Part shown: positions 12,719 to 35,430 of the stretch, piece after piece | Numbering within the stretch: the first letter of the stretch is position 1 | Layout of the letters: every line of letters starts with the position of its first letter | Assembly: GCA_054601695.1 (NCBI GenBank) | Contig: BAAHQB010000233.1 | Location: 62,001-126,000 of the forward strand | From: Amorphochlora amoebiformis | Taxonomy: Eukaryota; Cercozoa; Chlorarachniophyceae | Reading direction: 5' to 3' | DNA: 64,000 nt | Program-made: the position numbers and the translations under genes | The notes under the pieces: generated by a model | Databases searched by the model: none | What the model was told of the DNA's origin: nothing | The model's input: the letters and a program-made list of their open reading frames with translations, nothing else

Positions 12719-12953
12719 ATATATATATATATATAATATATCTATATATTTTTGTGTTTGTATTTATTGTTACAATGGCTACTCCCAAATCCCCACCTCC
12801 CCCAAACACTTTAGGTGTCCGACCCTCCCGTCTGCTGGGCCTTTGCTTACCTTACCTTGCCCTTCCCCCTCCACTCTAAAGATATTCCCTCCAACCTCCA
12901 AAACAGCTACTGTTCTCATTCGAACCCGTAATTTTTTCCTTTTATTCTCCAGT
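12313..12953. repeat. TA arrays and pyrimidine-rich leader before the glycosyltransferase
   Basis: 12398-12760 is (TA)n with short interruptions. 12775-12953 is unique, C- and CT-rich sequence that likely holds the promoter and leader of the next gene. A short upstream ATG (12775) opens a 34-codon frame that ends before the real start; I do not call it a gene. Confidence 0.6.
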
Positions 12954-20594
<7,641 letters not shown>

Positions 20595-20799
20595 TTTTCT
20601 TTCTCTTTTTTTTTTTTTGTCGAATGTATATACATATGTACATAGATACGTATAGTTAATGTTTATGTGCATAATGTAAGATAATTTATACACAAATGTG
20701 TGGTATATGTTTAGCCGTATATCTTTCCATATACATTTATATATATATGTGGGTATGTGTAGTATGTATTATCAATATACAAGTATATATAATATATTA

Positions 20800-20830
<31 letters not shown>

Positions 20831-21557
20831 GCGTGTGTGTGTACATATATACAATATATGCGTAAATGTGTATGATATATATTAAAATATATTGTGTATA
20901 TTATGTGTATGTACACATGTATTAGTATAAATGTATATATATATATATATATATATGTAATAATAATAATAACATATGTACACACATACATATAAAAACA
21001 TAGGAGCATATCCAACTCAACGACATTATTCTTCACACCCAGCACCACTTACAACAACACGTGGTAGTAACACCAGCCACCCATAAACCTAAGGTCCTAT
21101 ACCTATCCCCAGTTCTAACCATTAATCATTAACCCTAAGGTTGTCCCTTCCCTCTCAAGTGTCTTCCTTTCATGTGGTTTCCTCCCGGCCGCTATGGTAA
21201 AAATACCTAAGTTCAACAAAGCTCAAGCTAGCCCTAACCCTGACCTCTAATCTAAACTCTAGATCATGGTCTGGAAGACCTGGAGAAGGTTTAACGGACT
21301 AACAGGGGTGACTTCTTGGAAAATCGCGAGCTTAAGTGTTTGATTTCAATGTCAATATCTAGTATATATATATACTAAAATATATATATATATATAGTTA
21401 TATTTATATATATATATATATATAAACGGATGACTATATGCATATATATATATATGGATATATATATGTACATAAATATACGTGTACACGTACATGTGAG
21501 TATATGTAAAGATTATTTATGAATATATACACTACAGTGTGTATGTATATTTATCGT

Positions 21558-21599
<42 letters not shown>

Positions 21600-21614
21600 A
21601 AGTCATATATACAC

Positions 21615-21650
<36 letters not shown>

Positions 21651-21700
21651 TTCATCGAAAGAATGATCATTAAAACCATAAACATATGCGTAAATCATTA
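20595..21700. other. convergent intergenic region, first part
   Basis: 3' flank of the glycosyltransferase: a T-run at 20608-20619, TA-rich tracts at 20630-20960 and 21360-21650, and unique sequence at 21000-21350 that contains the orphan exon-like segments. No other gene seen. Confidence 0.5.
21160..21294 (+). other. two orphan exon-like segments, possible alternative 3' end of the glycosyltransferase
   Basis: 21160-21196 (CLPFMWFPPGRY) and 21263-21294 (HGLEDLEKV then TAA) have GT/AG borders and compatible phases. If exon 20468 were cut at GTTCAG after 20573 instead of reading to TGA, these two would join in frame and the protein would still close. After the TAA the same frame continues as GDFLENRELK, reminiscent of the VENR motif near the N-termini of the two upstream proteins, so a gene relic is another option. 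Confidence 0.3.
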
Positions 21701-22300
21701 ATTTTTCTTACTCGCCGTCAATTTAACGACCGTGCACCCAACTGGATCTCAGGTTGGATCAACGCTGTAAATAGTCTCATGTACGCTAGTTGCAAAATAC
21801 AACGTTAACGTCATATTGATAATGTTCCAGATAAAAGCCTCATAACTAACAGCTCAGTGTTTCCGTTTATGTTGAGCTATAATGTTATTATGTTCCTCTT
21901 CTGGAGTTACAGAGGTGATGTTGCCATGCTAGTTGTTAGTACACACAAGTGCCGCTGTGATGATCATCATCTAGATCTAGAGATCACGCCACGCTACGTA
22001 ATACTAACCCGGTGATGATGATCGAGCTATACTGCCATCGTGAGCGGTGTTCGTGGTTACTAGAAACCGTATGAACTATAATATCATATCCTATGATTAT
22101 TAACTGCCGTCGGCGATAATCATTTACAAAAATTCTAAGTAAATGAATTTGATGCACTGTCTAGACAGTGCAGCGCAGAGCGCTGTAACCTCTAAACCCT
22201 AGGCAACCATCTAGATCTACATCAATGAAAGTTCGAAGATCATGCATGATGGATTAAAATTAAATTCATGATATTCCATAACTTGTAAATTAAGACTGTA
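21690..22300. other. TA-free, palindrome-rich intergenic segment
   Basis: About 600 bp without microsatellite or telomere motif between two convergent gene ends. It is dense in short perfect palindromes: GATGATCATC, CTAGATCTAG, GCACTGTCTAGACAGTGC, ATCATGCATGAT. No coding frame was found. Its word usage (CTAG, GATC) resembles the other convergent gap at 40.9-42.0 kb. Confidence 0.6.
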
Positions 22301-22301
22301 A

Positions 22302-22649
22302 TTACTGATAATGCTGATATCCCCGACTACTCGGCTGTGCCTGCCGCGGTTGAACCGGCCGCGGTTGGATCTGTCGGGGTTGGACCTGGCTCGGTTGGAC
22401 CTGCCGCGGTTGGACCTGCTGGGCTTGGACCTGCTGCTGTTGGACCTGTTGCGGTTGGATCTGCCGCGGTTGGACGGTAACATTGTCCACGCGTACGTTG
22501 CCCTGTCTTTGTACTACATGCTGTATCTGGACGCCCTGATATTACGTGACTATATATATATGTGTGTGTATATATCCATGTACATGTATATATATATATA
22601 CATATAAATAAACGTATTACAATAAATACATGCCTATATGCATATGTAT

Positions 22650-22681
<32 letters not shown>

Positions 22682-22947
22682 TTATATTTTTATATATATG
22701 TATATAACATACATGCGTGTATATATAAACATTTTCACATACATATATACACATATGTGTACATACACATACATACATAGATATATATATATATATATAA
22801 ATATATAAAACCTATTTGTATATGTATATAAACTATATCATACCTATAATTATATATCTTTCGTACTAAAAATATATATGTATGATACATATATGTATAC
22901 ACATATGTATTATAAAATGTTTACATGTATATATGTGTGTATAAGTG

Positions 22948-22999
<52 letters not shown>

Positions 23000-23328
23000 C
23001 ATACATGTACACAAACACGAATATTTTCTAACATAAAAAGTCGTACATAATATATCTAAATTAATAAATATATATCTAAATATATATATATATATATATT
23101 ATATGTGTGTGTTTTCTTTAATATACCTATATAATACAAATGTAGTATACATATATAAATATTTTATGTATATATATATATTATATATATAAATATGTTA
23201 TATAAATGGTTAAAACACGTGATACATTATATATATATATATATATATCTCTCTATATATATATTTACCTATATATGTATATATATGTACATTCACACAT
23301 ATATATATATACATATTTACATACACAC

Positions 23329-23360
<32 letters not shown>

Positions 23361-23481
23361 GTATAAATATATGTATCTGTATACATTTTGAGTAAGATAC
23401 GCGACCGGTTGATACGACGCCAGCAATACACTTTGCTGTATACGGGAATATATATATATATATATATACATATACACACAC

Positions 23482-23539
<58 letters not shown>

Positions 23540-23917
23540 GTATTCTATGCATAATGTAAGTATGCACTCCTATTTGTAAACATATATATGTATGTGTAAA
23601 GATATCATATCTATTCTTATGTATTCGGAATACTATCATGTCTATGCGTGCCCATACATATGTGCATACATACATACATATCGTGTATACATTATACATA
23701 TATGTATATATTATATATATATATATATACATACATACACATGTATTTCTACATTTATTTATCTTTGTACATATATATAAATACATATACATAATGTATA
23801 TCCACTTAAGCCCTCAGGGACATACACCCCTAAGCCCCTTAGGTACATACACCGCATACACACCGCAAGATATACATACATACATTCCATGCAACATTGA
23901 CAAAAATACACGTATAC

Positions 23918-23956
<39 letters not shown>

Positions 23957-24187
23957 GATGTATTTACATTATATTATGTATCACCCACCACACACATAGG
24001 TCGCACATAGGCACGTGCAATTTTGTTTAAAAACTCTATATTATGATACATTTATAACATTTATCACAATAAACATATAAATAATATGTGTATATATATG
24101 TATATAAGTATATCTACATATAATGTACATATAATGCACATACATATACACACATGTATATATATGTACATATATATAATATACATG

Positions 24188-24243
<56 letters not shown>

Positions 24244-25596
24244 CATATATATATATATATTACATATATATATATATATATATATACATGAAGAAATATT
24301 CATCCACTCTCACGAACACACTCAAAAACAAACACACACACACACATTTGCATACACATTAATACATATACCTGTGTTTGCTGTTGTTGTTGTGCTTGTA
24401 AGTGCTGTTGACGCTGATGTTGCACGTGTCGCAACTGAACCGGCTGAGGTGGGAAGGTAGATTGCCCGGCAAGAGATTATGAGCGAGGAGGGAAGATCAC
24501 AGCAGTACAAGTACACACTCACAGGAAAATTGAGCACGATAGCGAGAGAAAACGCGAGCATGAGGATATGTTTATGTGTGCGGATGTTAATATATGTATA
24601 TATGTGTAATAGATGTATTATGTACATATACGTACATATATATATATATATATATATTACATATACATATATGTGTTATATTTATATATATACTCGTGTT
24701 TAATATATATTTACACATGTTTATGTACATAGATGATATCATATATATATAAATATATATACACATATATATTTATATTTATCTCTAAAAATGTATAAAC
24801 AAATACATATATATATATACATATAATATATACATATATACCATGTACATATAAGAACAATGAAGCACTAAAGCTTGGGTTCAAGTAACCCTAAAACCGG
24901 CTCCAAATCCTAGCACTGACCTCTAGGCTTAGAATGAATGTTAATATGAAGAATAAGGGGTCTGAACCTGATGTATTTGCCGCTGTACGTAGTCGTGTAC
25001 ATACTGGTATTGCTGTATCTGATGGGCCATGTTATATATGTGTGTATTTGTGGAAATATTTATGTAGATTACAAATATACATATATATATATATATATGT
25101 ATGTTCTATATAAGTATGTATATATATATATATATACATACATTATTATGTGTAAACGTATTTATATGATGCGTGTACATTTATATTAAAATTATATGAA
25201 ATACATATTCTTTTCATTTAGATATTACACAATATTTAAAATTACACGTCTACTTGAACCCTTATTATTCTAGTTGAAAGGTAACATAATATAAGCTACA
25301 TTTATGTTTTTACACATAGCATATATACATGTCATATATTTCATATATACGTAATGTATATATATATATATATATATATAGATTATATACGTTATATACA
25401 CCTGATACTGCTGGACACCCCCCGCAGCATTCTGCCGAAGTTAATGATTGAACTTAAGTTTCGTGTTAAGGTTAAAAATCGCTGGCACCGCAGCGAGTGG
25501 TATGAATTACAAATATACATAAATATATGTGCAATAAATACATATATACATATATTTATGTATATTTATATATGTATATGAATACCTGCATACATC

Positions 25597-25647
<51 letters not shown>

Positions 25648-25779
25648 ATATTTGTATATGTATTATGTTAATGTATACCTGTACTCGATACATCTGTGGA
25701 TGGGTGGCGTATTGTGCAGCTGCGAAAGCTGGTTGCACGTGTACTGTTGCCCTTTTGGTATCCTAATGTATAATTATAT

Positions 25780-25814
<35 letters not shown>

Positions 25815-25974
25815 GCTATATAATTACGGTTGCTCTATAGTATCCTAGTGTATATATCATACATATATGTATATCATGTGTGTAGATATGATGCTTTCAT
25901 TTGTAGCTGAATATTTTCAATTCTACAGGCATGCGTATGCGTACATACGTGTATGTATATGTTTTATATCTTGA

Positions 25975-26016
<42 letters not shown>

Positions 26017-26154
26017 CTTGCGAAACTTGGCCCCAACTACGCTTTCTCGGTTTCGCCGGAGCGACCTACACATATATATTATGTATATATATATATATAT
26101 ATGTGTATATATATAATATATATATATATGTATACATATATATATATATATATA

Positions 26155-26218
<64 letters not shown>

Positions 26219-26372
26219 ATATGATACTGTTATATCTACATGTCATATACAATATGCATTACATAGATATATATATATATATATTTATTTATTTATATAT
26301 ATATATATATATGTGTGTGTATACGTGGACGTAAATACAAATATTACACACTATCTATATATATTATACTAC

Positions 26373-26417
<45 letters not shown>

Positions 26418-26607
26418 ATACATGTGTGTAGATACAAATATGTTTTTTTGAAAACGTATGTATACATATGCATTTATGTAATGTATAAATGCATGTCACT
26501 ATGATACATGCAAGTGTGTAATGTATAAATGCATGTTTGCGCATATGCATATATGTATAGTATGCATGTTTGATTTACATACATATGCACGTGCACGGTT
26601 ATACACG

Positions 26608-26647
<40 letters not shown>

Positions 26648-26715
26648 CGCTACTCTATCTTTTGCGTCCACAAGAGTCCCAGCTTGGTGTGGTACTTTGA
26701 TAACCTAATAAACAT

Positions 26716-26746
<31 letters not shown>

Positions 26747-26986
26747 CATTTTAATTTATATATTTACATATATTTTTACATTTGCATTATCCATGCATGT
26801 TACACATGCACATATACAGATATACCGGAGACATCTGGTGATACACCGTAGGGACGTGTCTCACGGCCGTGCTAGCGGTAATGGACGGAACCGGCTTCGA
26901 TTTTGCGCTTTCTTGTTTTTCATCCTAATGGTTTATGATACATTTAGATTGTAATGGATATGTGCATATATAAATGATATAGTATA

Positions 26987-27026
<40 letters not shown>

Positions 27027-27139
27027 ATATGTTTTATGAATACACATTTATAATCTATAATTCTATATATGTATATACATACATACACATATATATGTAT
27101 AGATATAGAAATAGATACTTATATATATATATATGTATG

Positions 27140-27179
<40 letters not shown>

Positions 27180-27401
27180 TTATTTGAACTAACGTTTCCA
27201 GAAGTCGATGAAGAATGCTGTGCGGAGGTAAGGACAGCCTTTGGCTTAGCCTTCGGCTTCGGCATAGCCTTAAGATTTAGTTAGGGTTAAAGGGTATTGT
27301 TAGAATTGGGCTTTTTTTTAACTAGGGTTAGGGATATTGCTCAGGTTAGGGTTAGGGTTCGGAATAGGGTTGCATGTAAAATTTGTGTAGGGAGGAGTAA
27401 G

Positions 27402-27434
<33 letters not shown>

Positions 27435-27780
27435 GTATATATACATTATACATACTAGGGTTAGACTTAGATATAGGGTTAAAGCTTCCAGTAAGCTTAC
27501 GATGTATATTATATTATATACATGCGTATACACATACACAAATATAATATAAAAAAATTGTAAAAAAAATTGTTCTACTTATTCATTCATTACGTCGCCA
27601 GCTCTCTCTCTCTCTCTCTCTCGCTCTCTGCTTTCTCCTTCTCACTCTCTTTCTTTCTCTTTTTTTCTCTCTCTCTTTGTTCCCCGCTCGCACATTCCTC
27701 TCCCGAGTTCATTTTTCCGTGAATGTATATATATATACATATTATATCTATATGCATATATAAATATATATATTGTATGT

Positions 27781-27860
<80 letters not shown>

Positions 27861-27945
27861 ATTATCAGGGTTAGGCTTAGGTAAAAGGGTCAAGGCTACC
27901 GTTACACTCGATGACAAAGAAGAAGGTATGCCATTACCTACATGG

Positions 27946-27982
<37 letters not shown>

Positions 27983-28032
27983 TGAGCAGGTGGCGTATAA
28001 TATAGAAATGTATATGTTGTATATAAACTTAT

Positions 28033-28072
<40 letters not shown>

Positions 28073-28086
28073 GTACAGATATATAA

Positions 28087-28131
<45 letters not shown>

Positions 28132-28434
28132 TCATAAATAATGCACACACGCATATAAGTTCACACCCCTCAAAGTCCCTGCGAGAGCTACCGGCGGTGC
28201 CTAAGGGTTAGTTTTATGGTTTGGGATAAGGTAAAGTTTAGGTAGATATTGAGGCATCCGGCCTATGTTGTTAGGTGTATTACTTACTATAATGTATATG
28301 ATATATATATATATATTGTACATATATGTAGACTTATATTTACATATATATGTATATATATAAATATATAAATATATATATATGTATATGTATATAATTT
28401 ATGTGTGTGCACACACACACATACATACATATAT

Positions 28435-28469
<35 letters not shown>

Positions 28470-28540
28470 TTAGGACCATATTTCGAGTCTCGGAAAACCC
28501 TAAATATATGCATAAGTTTTCACACACACACACGCACACT

Positions 28541-28574
<34 letters not shown>

Positions 28575-28591
28575 CACATGTATATATGTAC

Positions 28592-28622
<31 letters not shown>

Positions 28623-28847
28623 GTGAGCACCGTTTTTCGTGTCTCGGAAATCGCTATGCTACGGTGCAGTTCTGCACGAGCTCGTCTTTGTGCTTCAAGG
28701 GCCTGTTTAATGAATTATTATATGTTATTAATGGTAATTGTAAACGTGTGGGTGTTAATGCAGTGAAGGAATTTTGATAATACATGATGTATACATATAT
28801 AAATCTCTGTATGCATGAAAGTATATTGTATATATAAATATAATATA

Positions 28848-28879
<32 letters not shown>

Positions 28880-29236
28880 TATTTATGTTTATATAAATAC
28901 ATATATAAAAATAAACATTTAGAAGAGTGTCTTTTCTTATATTTCATTATATATTCATGTACACATATATATAATATATATATATATAATATATATATAT
29001 ATGTAGAACAATACAAAACGTATATTTAAATATATGAATACATCCACCTCGAGTTTTTCCCTTTCTTTCCGTTTTATTCGATCTTTGCGCCATTGATCAG
29101 CCTGTTGCACCAAAAGACAGAGGCTTGTTTCAGGCTTGAATAGTGTCAATATTAGGTCAAGGTCGGGGGTGATTTCAACCTGTCGACGTGGCATTGTCGA
29201 TTTCTCGTGACCTGTGATTTCCTAAGTATAAACAAT

Positions 29237-29267
<31 letters not shown>

Positions 29268-29316
29268 ATTTACATATATATATATATATAGATATATGTA
29301 TGTCAATTTAAAATAT

Positions 29317-29375
<59 letters not shown>

Positions 29376-29436
29376 GTATATATATATATGTGTGTGTATG
29401 TATACATAAATATTATATATTATACATATATATTTG

Positions 29437-29492
<56 letters not shown>

Positions 29493-30835
29493 CATCACAA
29501 TAATACGCTTTGTTAAGTGGAATTTCTCCCTCCCATGTCTGCACTGAGGGGAATTGGGGTTTCGGGATAATACCTTCAGCTTATGTAGAACTGCGTCGCC
29601 ATGCATATCCATATACGCAGAACATAACGTGGCGTATTCGTGAAACCTGGAGGAATTATCCCATCAATACGGCATATTAATGTGGATTTCACACGGAAGT
29701 AGCTACGAATATTATAGGGAGGATCTAAATCAGGAAGGGAGGGGGAGGGGGTTGGGGTCCATGGTGTTGTTGTGTGGTTGTGGAGCTTGGGACTCACCCA
29801 AGGAGGTCTAGAGCACGGAGTATCATATCATGGTCGCAAAGCTCTAATACACGGGGGAGTATACATAACAAAAATTAAAAAGTCAGAACGAGCTCGGGTG
29901 GTTTTGGGGGAAGTCGGACGGGATACAAATTTCTCTGATATTTTGGTTCCACAAACTCTTTTCTGTGAAGTTAGGAATATCGATAGCCTCGTTGAGGACG
30001 AAATACGCAAAGTAGAGCGTCAACTGTTGCATCATTTCTTTGGCTTCCGGTGACACCTTGAAATCTAAAAGAAAAATACATTTATCACTCCCGTCGTAAT
30101 CTGGTTGATTCTAAGAACCAATGGGACTTTGGGCTGCCGCATATCCTCAGAGAAGAGAGTGTATTGATTGGTTATACTGGTTCGGATATAGCAAATAGTC
30201 ATCACCTTTAGGCAGTATAGAGTTCATGATCTTTTGCAGCTTGTTGATCGATATCGCCTCGATCTTTTTCTCCTTCTTCTTCGGCTTGGGTCGAGGAGGA
30301 GCAGCCTGGGCCACCGGAGTCGTCGGCGCAGGTGTAACCGGAGATGAAGATGGTCCCGGGGCAGTCATAGGTCGATCTGGGTTCGGTGGCACGGCTGAGG
30401 ATGCTGTCATCGTGGTTAGCGCGCCGGACGTGTTTGGGAGGGAGGAGGGTGGGGTTGGTGGGACAGCAAAACTTGATGAAGAGGTGTCATATGACGGCGT
30501 TGGACCCTGCTGATGTGGAGGTTGCGATATTCCCTGCATCGGTCGGAAGACAGTTGAAGGATGCTCGCCTTCGCAGGCCTTAGCCGCCATAAATTGCGCG
30601 AAATTAAATCCTACTTCACGTAACTTGTCGGCAATATTGCCGCAAACCATGACAGACAATGCCAAAAAGTTTTTCGTCAGGGTGAGGAGATCTGCATTAT
30701 AGAGGATGTGGAATACAAATAAAATGAAACAGAATATAGGTTAGGTGCTGGAAAATGAGCCGGAGACTTTTCTGCAGTGGGAAAGGGGCGGGAAATACAT
30801 CTAGTTTTCAACGCGATTTGCCTTCCAACACCCAT
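22302..30835 (-). CDS. NF-YB-like histone-fold protein with Gln/Pro-rich C-terminus, 20 exons
   Basis: Minus-strand exons: 30799-30835, 30206-30691, 29957-30064, 29798-29843, 29574-29646, 29507-29543, 29048-29211, 28631-28702, 28167-28200, 27900-27937, 27194-27268, 26826-26924, 26648-26704, 26018-26065, 25679-25762, 25402-25431, 24968-25018, 24372-24443, 23385-23435, 22302-22535 (TAA). The model closes at 631 residues. The histone fold reads [56 protein letters not shown]; helix spacing matches NF-YB, a CCAAT-box subunit that pairs with NF-YC. A Pro/Ser/Thr linker precedes it; the C-terminal part is Gln-rich as in NF-Y activation domains. The last ten junctions are all phase 0. A split into two genes at 27265 (an ATG) is possible, because the link 27900 to 27268 rests on phase alone. 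Confidence 0.75.
22337..22476. repeat. 15-bp coding minisatellite
   Basis: About ten units of 15 bp in the terminal exon of the NF-YB-like gene, encoding the pentapeptide VQPRQ and variants ([20 protein letters not shown]). Confidence 0.85.
28472..28500 (-). repeat. copy of exon 28631-28702 tail
   Basis: Repeats the TTTCCGAGACNCGAAA segment of the upstream exon in the following intron, flanked by (TA)n. The donor is altered. Confidence 0.7.
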
Positions 30836-30847
30836 AGTTTCCTTTCT
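30836..30847. promoter_or_regulatory. 12-bp gap between two divergent start codons
   Basis: The ATG of the NF-YB-like gene (minus, 30833-30835) and that of the GYF_2 gene (plus, 30848-30850) are 12 bp apart. If both starts are right, each transcript begins inside the other gene and the promoters overlap. Confidence 0.4.
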
Positions 30848-31635
30848 ATGGCACAAAAATTATACTTTGTGTGAAACCAACACTAAGATTGACTTGGTTT
30901 GTTCCCTGTAGCCATGGCATTACGCGGTGAATCGCGTCACCGCCGGCCCAGTTGAGTTCGCTACCATACAGCAACTCTGGAATGATGAGGTTTGACTTCA
31001 CATGTTTATTTATATCCCTAGAGCCAATTTCTTCCTAAAGTCTACCAACCGTGATTTCTTCAGGAGATAGGCCCGTCGACGCTCGTGTGGCAAAAAGGTT
31101 CAACAATCGGCTGGAAGAAAATAAAAAAGCTGCCGGATCTCCACCAGTTTCTCACTGAGACAAAGGTATTCATGCACAAACACACGAAATTCAGGAGAAG
31201 CATCCTGACACTTTCGCGACTTTTTCACTCAACCTCTTTCCCGAATACTTTACGTTAATCAGCAAAGTAATATGAAGCTACGGAGCGATAACTCAACGGC
31301 GTCATCTTCCCGCCAGCACTCGCCGCATGCGCTGGCCGATACTCGGTTGAGCCGCAGACATCAGGTCGCGACCCCTAATACTAACATTAACCCTGGAACG
31401 ACGTCGCAATTTTACTGCACCTAATGCCTTCACACGTGCTTAACCCTTGCATATTGATACACCCTAGGTACCCCTCCAGCAGAGCGCCACGGACCTGGAT
31501 CGGTCCGAAACGTCAAGATCTGCATCGCCTCATCCTCTCCGTATGCGCGAACCCTCGTCTGCGGTGATTCCAGATGGTCTGTAAAAAGTGTTCTGCCTGT
31601 ATACCAATTTACTTTTTTGTGAAAGCATATACATT

Positions 31636-31678
<43 letters not shown>

Positions 31679-31711
31679 CATCTAAATACATATACATATG
31701 GACACGTACGC

Positions 31712-31799
<88 letters not shown>

Positions 31800-31956
31800 A
31801 TGTATGTATTTAAAACAAAACGTGTTAAAATATTGCATAAATATTATACATTACAAATATATACATATATACGTGTGTGAATATTTAAATTATATATTAT
31901 ATATATATATATAAGATATATATATACATATATATATATAAATAAATTTGGGTACG

Positions 31957-31998
<42 letters not shown>

Positions 31999-32174
31999 AG
32001 AGTAAAGATCTAAAACTCAACGTATCAAATATAGCCGTAAACATTCATACGTTTAAATTTAAAATGTTTGTATTAATACGGTTTTGCTGTTTCCACAGGA
32101 GCTGAGACAGATCAAAACTGGTTTTACGTGACATTTGACAAGAAGAGCTGTGGACCCATCACCCTCATGGTATA

Positions 32175-32212
<38 letters not shown>

Positions 32213-32222
32213 GTATATAATA

Positions 32223-32265
<43 letters not shown>

Positions 32266-32344
32266 TAGCAGACAAGAAGAGGTATATTCATGTTCAACAC
32301 ATACTATGTATATACATTAGTATGCACATATATATATATATATG

Positions 32345-32379
<35 letters not shown>

Positions 32380-32478
32380 TGATCATTTTATTAGGAAATG
32401 AGAGAGGCCTTCCAAGATGCAAAGAATAACCTGGGGAGGTATCTCATATATATATAAATATATATATATTTATATATT

Positions 32479-32509
<31 letters not shown>

Positions 32510-32612
32510 AATATATATGTAAATATATTACACACACATATGTAAATATATATATATATATAATATATATATATATATATACATATATCTATATGTATAC
32601 CAAAATATATAC

Positions 32613-32692
<80 letters not shown>

Positions 32693-32695
32693 TTT

Positions 32696-32738
<43 letters not shown>

Positions 32739-32959
32739 TATAGATATTTATTGATGTACGTATTCATATTATATATATAAATGTTATATGATGTAATAGG
32801 TATATTTTTATTCACGTAAACATTCGCATCCACACAATGCATAATGTTAATATGTGTATTTGTATATATATATATATATATATAATATATATATATATAT
32901 ATGTATATATTACACTCTTACACATGTATGTATTTCTGTCTAATATGTAGAATATAATT

Positions 32960-32997
<38 letters not shown>

Positions 32998-33057
32998 TAT
33001 GCGCATAAATATAAAATTTTAATTTTTATTTATGTTTATATAAATATATGTATAGTT

Positions 33058-33095
<38 letters not shown>

Positions 33096-33158
33096 CACGA
33101 AATCTTTAGGCTCATAATGATACCAGTACGTCTGCAGGACAAAATAAAAATATAGAAT

Positions 33159-33194
<36 letters not shown>

Positions 33195-34059
33195 TATATA
33201 AATATATAACCTATATGTATATCTAATATTAATAGGTATAAACATGTAAATACATTATATCTATTCAAATACATATTTGATCGTAATAAAATATACATTT
33301 CATAAGAGAATAATGTGTTCCACCCAACATAGGGAAACTTTAATATGGCACCCCGAGAAACTGGGGCAGACCTGGCGCCAGGCAGAAGTAATCGTTTAGA
33401 TTTTTTGCACTTTTATTTCCCAGATATGTTACACCTTTGTTTCCCTTCCGACTTTACTCAAATCCCTCGAGAATCTTTTTGGCATTTTTTTTTTTTGGGG
33501 TCTTCATTTTTTCGTTGGAGAATTTGTGATTTTTTTTTTTTTGGGTCCTTATTTTTCGTGTCCTTATTTTTCGTTTGAGAATTTCTGAATTATTCATTTG
33601 CAGTGTAGTTTTACCTGATCTATGAAGTGGTTAGGTCGCTTTTTTTTTTCTATTTATTTGAATATGTGACTTCTATTAGCCACATTACATCTTGGGAGGT
33701 TAATACAAGAGGAATCTAACCAAATTTGACCGTATATTGATTGGTGGGTATTATTTATGGGCAATTGGCACAAATCTCACCGTTTTTTTTTGGATTTATT
33801 TAGGATGTGGAGGGCGTGTGGGACTACCTGGAACGGAAAGTTGCCAGAAGACGGAGGTGAATGCTGATACACGTGTAACGTTTTTATTTTACCTTACACG
33901 TGTATATGGTTTGCATTTATGCATACATGCTCACAGCAAAGGAAATACATATACACACATAGTATATAATAGATGTATACCAATGTATATACAATATAAA
34001 TAACATATATATATATATACTATATTATATATCATAATATATATATATATGTATATATG

Positions 34060-34091
<32 letters not shown>

Positions 34092-34182
34092 CAATTATAT
34101 ATATATATATATATATATTTAAATATGTACATATACACATACATATCGACTATATATATGTACATATGTGTATCATGTATTA

Positions 34183-34213
<31 letters not shown>

Positions 34214-34253
34214 CATAGAAATATATATGTACATGGAAATATATATATATATA

Positions 34254-34301
<48 letters not shown>

Positions 34302-34417
34302 GTATATGTACATGAAATATATATTCGTATATACAATATGAAATTATCCAAAATTAGGAAGGATATATAATATATATATATATACACACATAAATATATT
34401 TATATATATTATATATA

Positions 34418-34451
<34 letters not shown>

Positions 34452-34597
34452 GTGTATGTATGTATTCTAATGTAAAATGAATTCGTTCTAAACTAGGGGA
34501 AGAATCGGGCATAAGACGACACCAAACGGAGGGTTTGAGATGGCGGTATAAAATAACTGGTGTACATATTAAATGTATTTGAGTAATGTGTTTGTGC

Positions 34598-34628
<31 letters not shown>

Positions 34629-34665
34629 TATATAATATGTATATATATATATATAATCTATATAA

Positions 34666-34701
<36 letters not shown>

Positions 34702-34713
34702 TGTATGAGGGAG

Positions 34714-34749
<36 letters not shown>

Positions 34750-34814
34750 TGTATGAGGGAGCACACGTCAAACAAATATTTATAAAATGTACTCTTACTT
34801 ATATGATTTACGTA

Positions 34815-34865
<51 letters not shown>

Positions 34866-35112
34866 GTTCAAATATTCAAGACATGCATATTGTATTTTAT
34901 ATTTTTACATATGTACTAAATATATGGAAATTCACATATATTTATTGTATATTTATGTGTACATAAATTTATATACACACTATGTATTATATGTATATGT
35001 ATATATATGTAAATGTATTTACATATGTATATATTTATACAAGTATGTATATATATATATATATATATGTATACATATATATAATATACTTATGTACATA
35101 TACGCATATATG

Positions 35113-35208
<96 letters not shown>

Positions 35209-35266
35209 CTACATATACATTCATCACACACATATGCACATATCATACATACACATACATATATAC

Positions 35267-35310
<44 letters not shown>

Positions 35311-35387
35311 GTATATATATATATGTCTATGTATATATATATATATTTATATATTATATTACGTATGAATATGTTAATAGATATATT

Positions 35388-35430
<43 letters not shown>

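Noticed and set aside
22311-22607. Plus-strand LDLPR repeats resembling pentapeptide-repeat proteins
   Set aside because: Antisense of the VQPRQ minisatellite exon, which has a proper acceptor, stop and nine upstream exons.
27590-27735. Minus-strand Glu/Arg/Lys-rich frame ([13 protein letters not shown]...)
   Set aside because: Mostly a GA/CT microsatellite; no acceptor or donor in phase with the flanking exons.
34481-34575. Minus-strand [13 protein letters not shown] reading resembling a GYF_2 fragment
   Set aside because: The plus-strand exon at 34497-34545 chains in phase with its neighbours; the minus reading has no partner exons.
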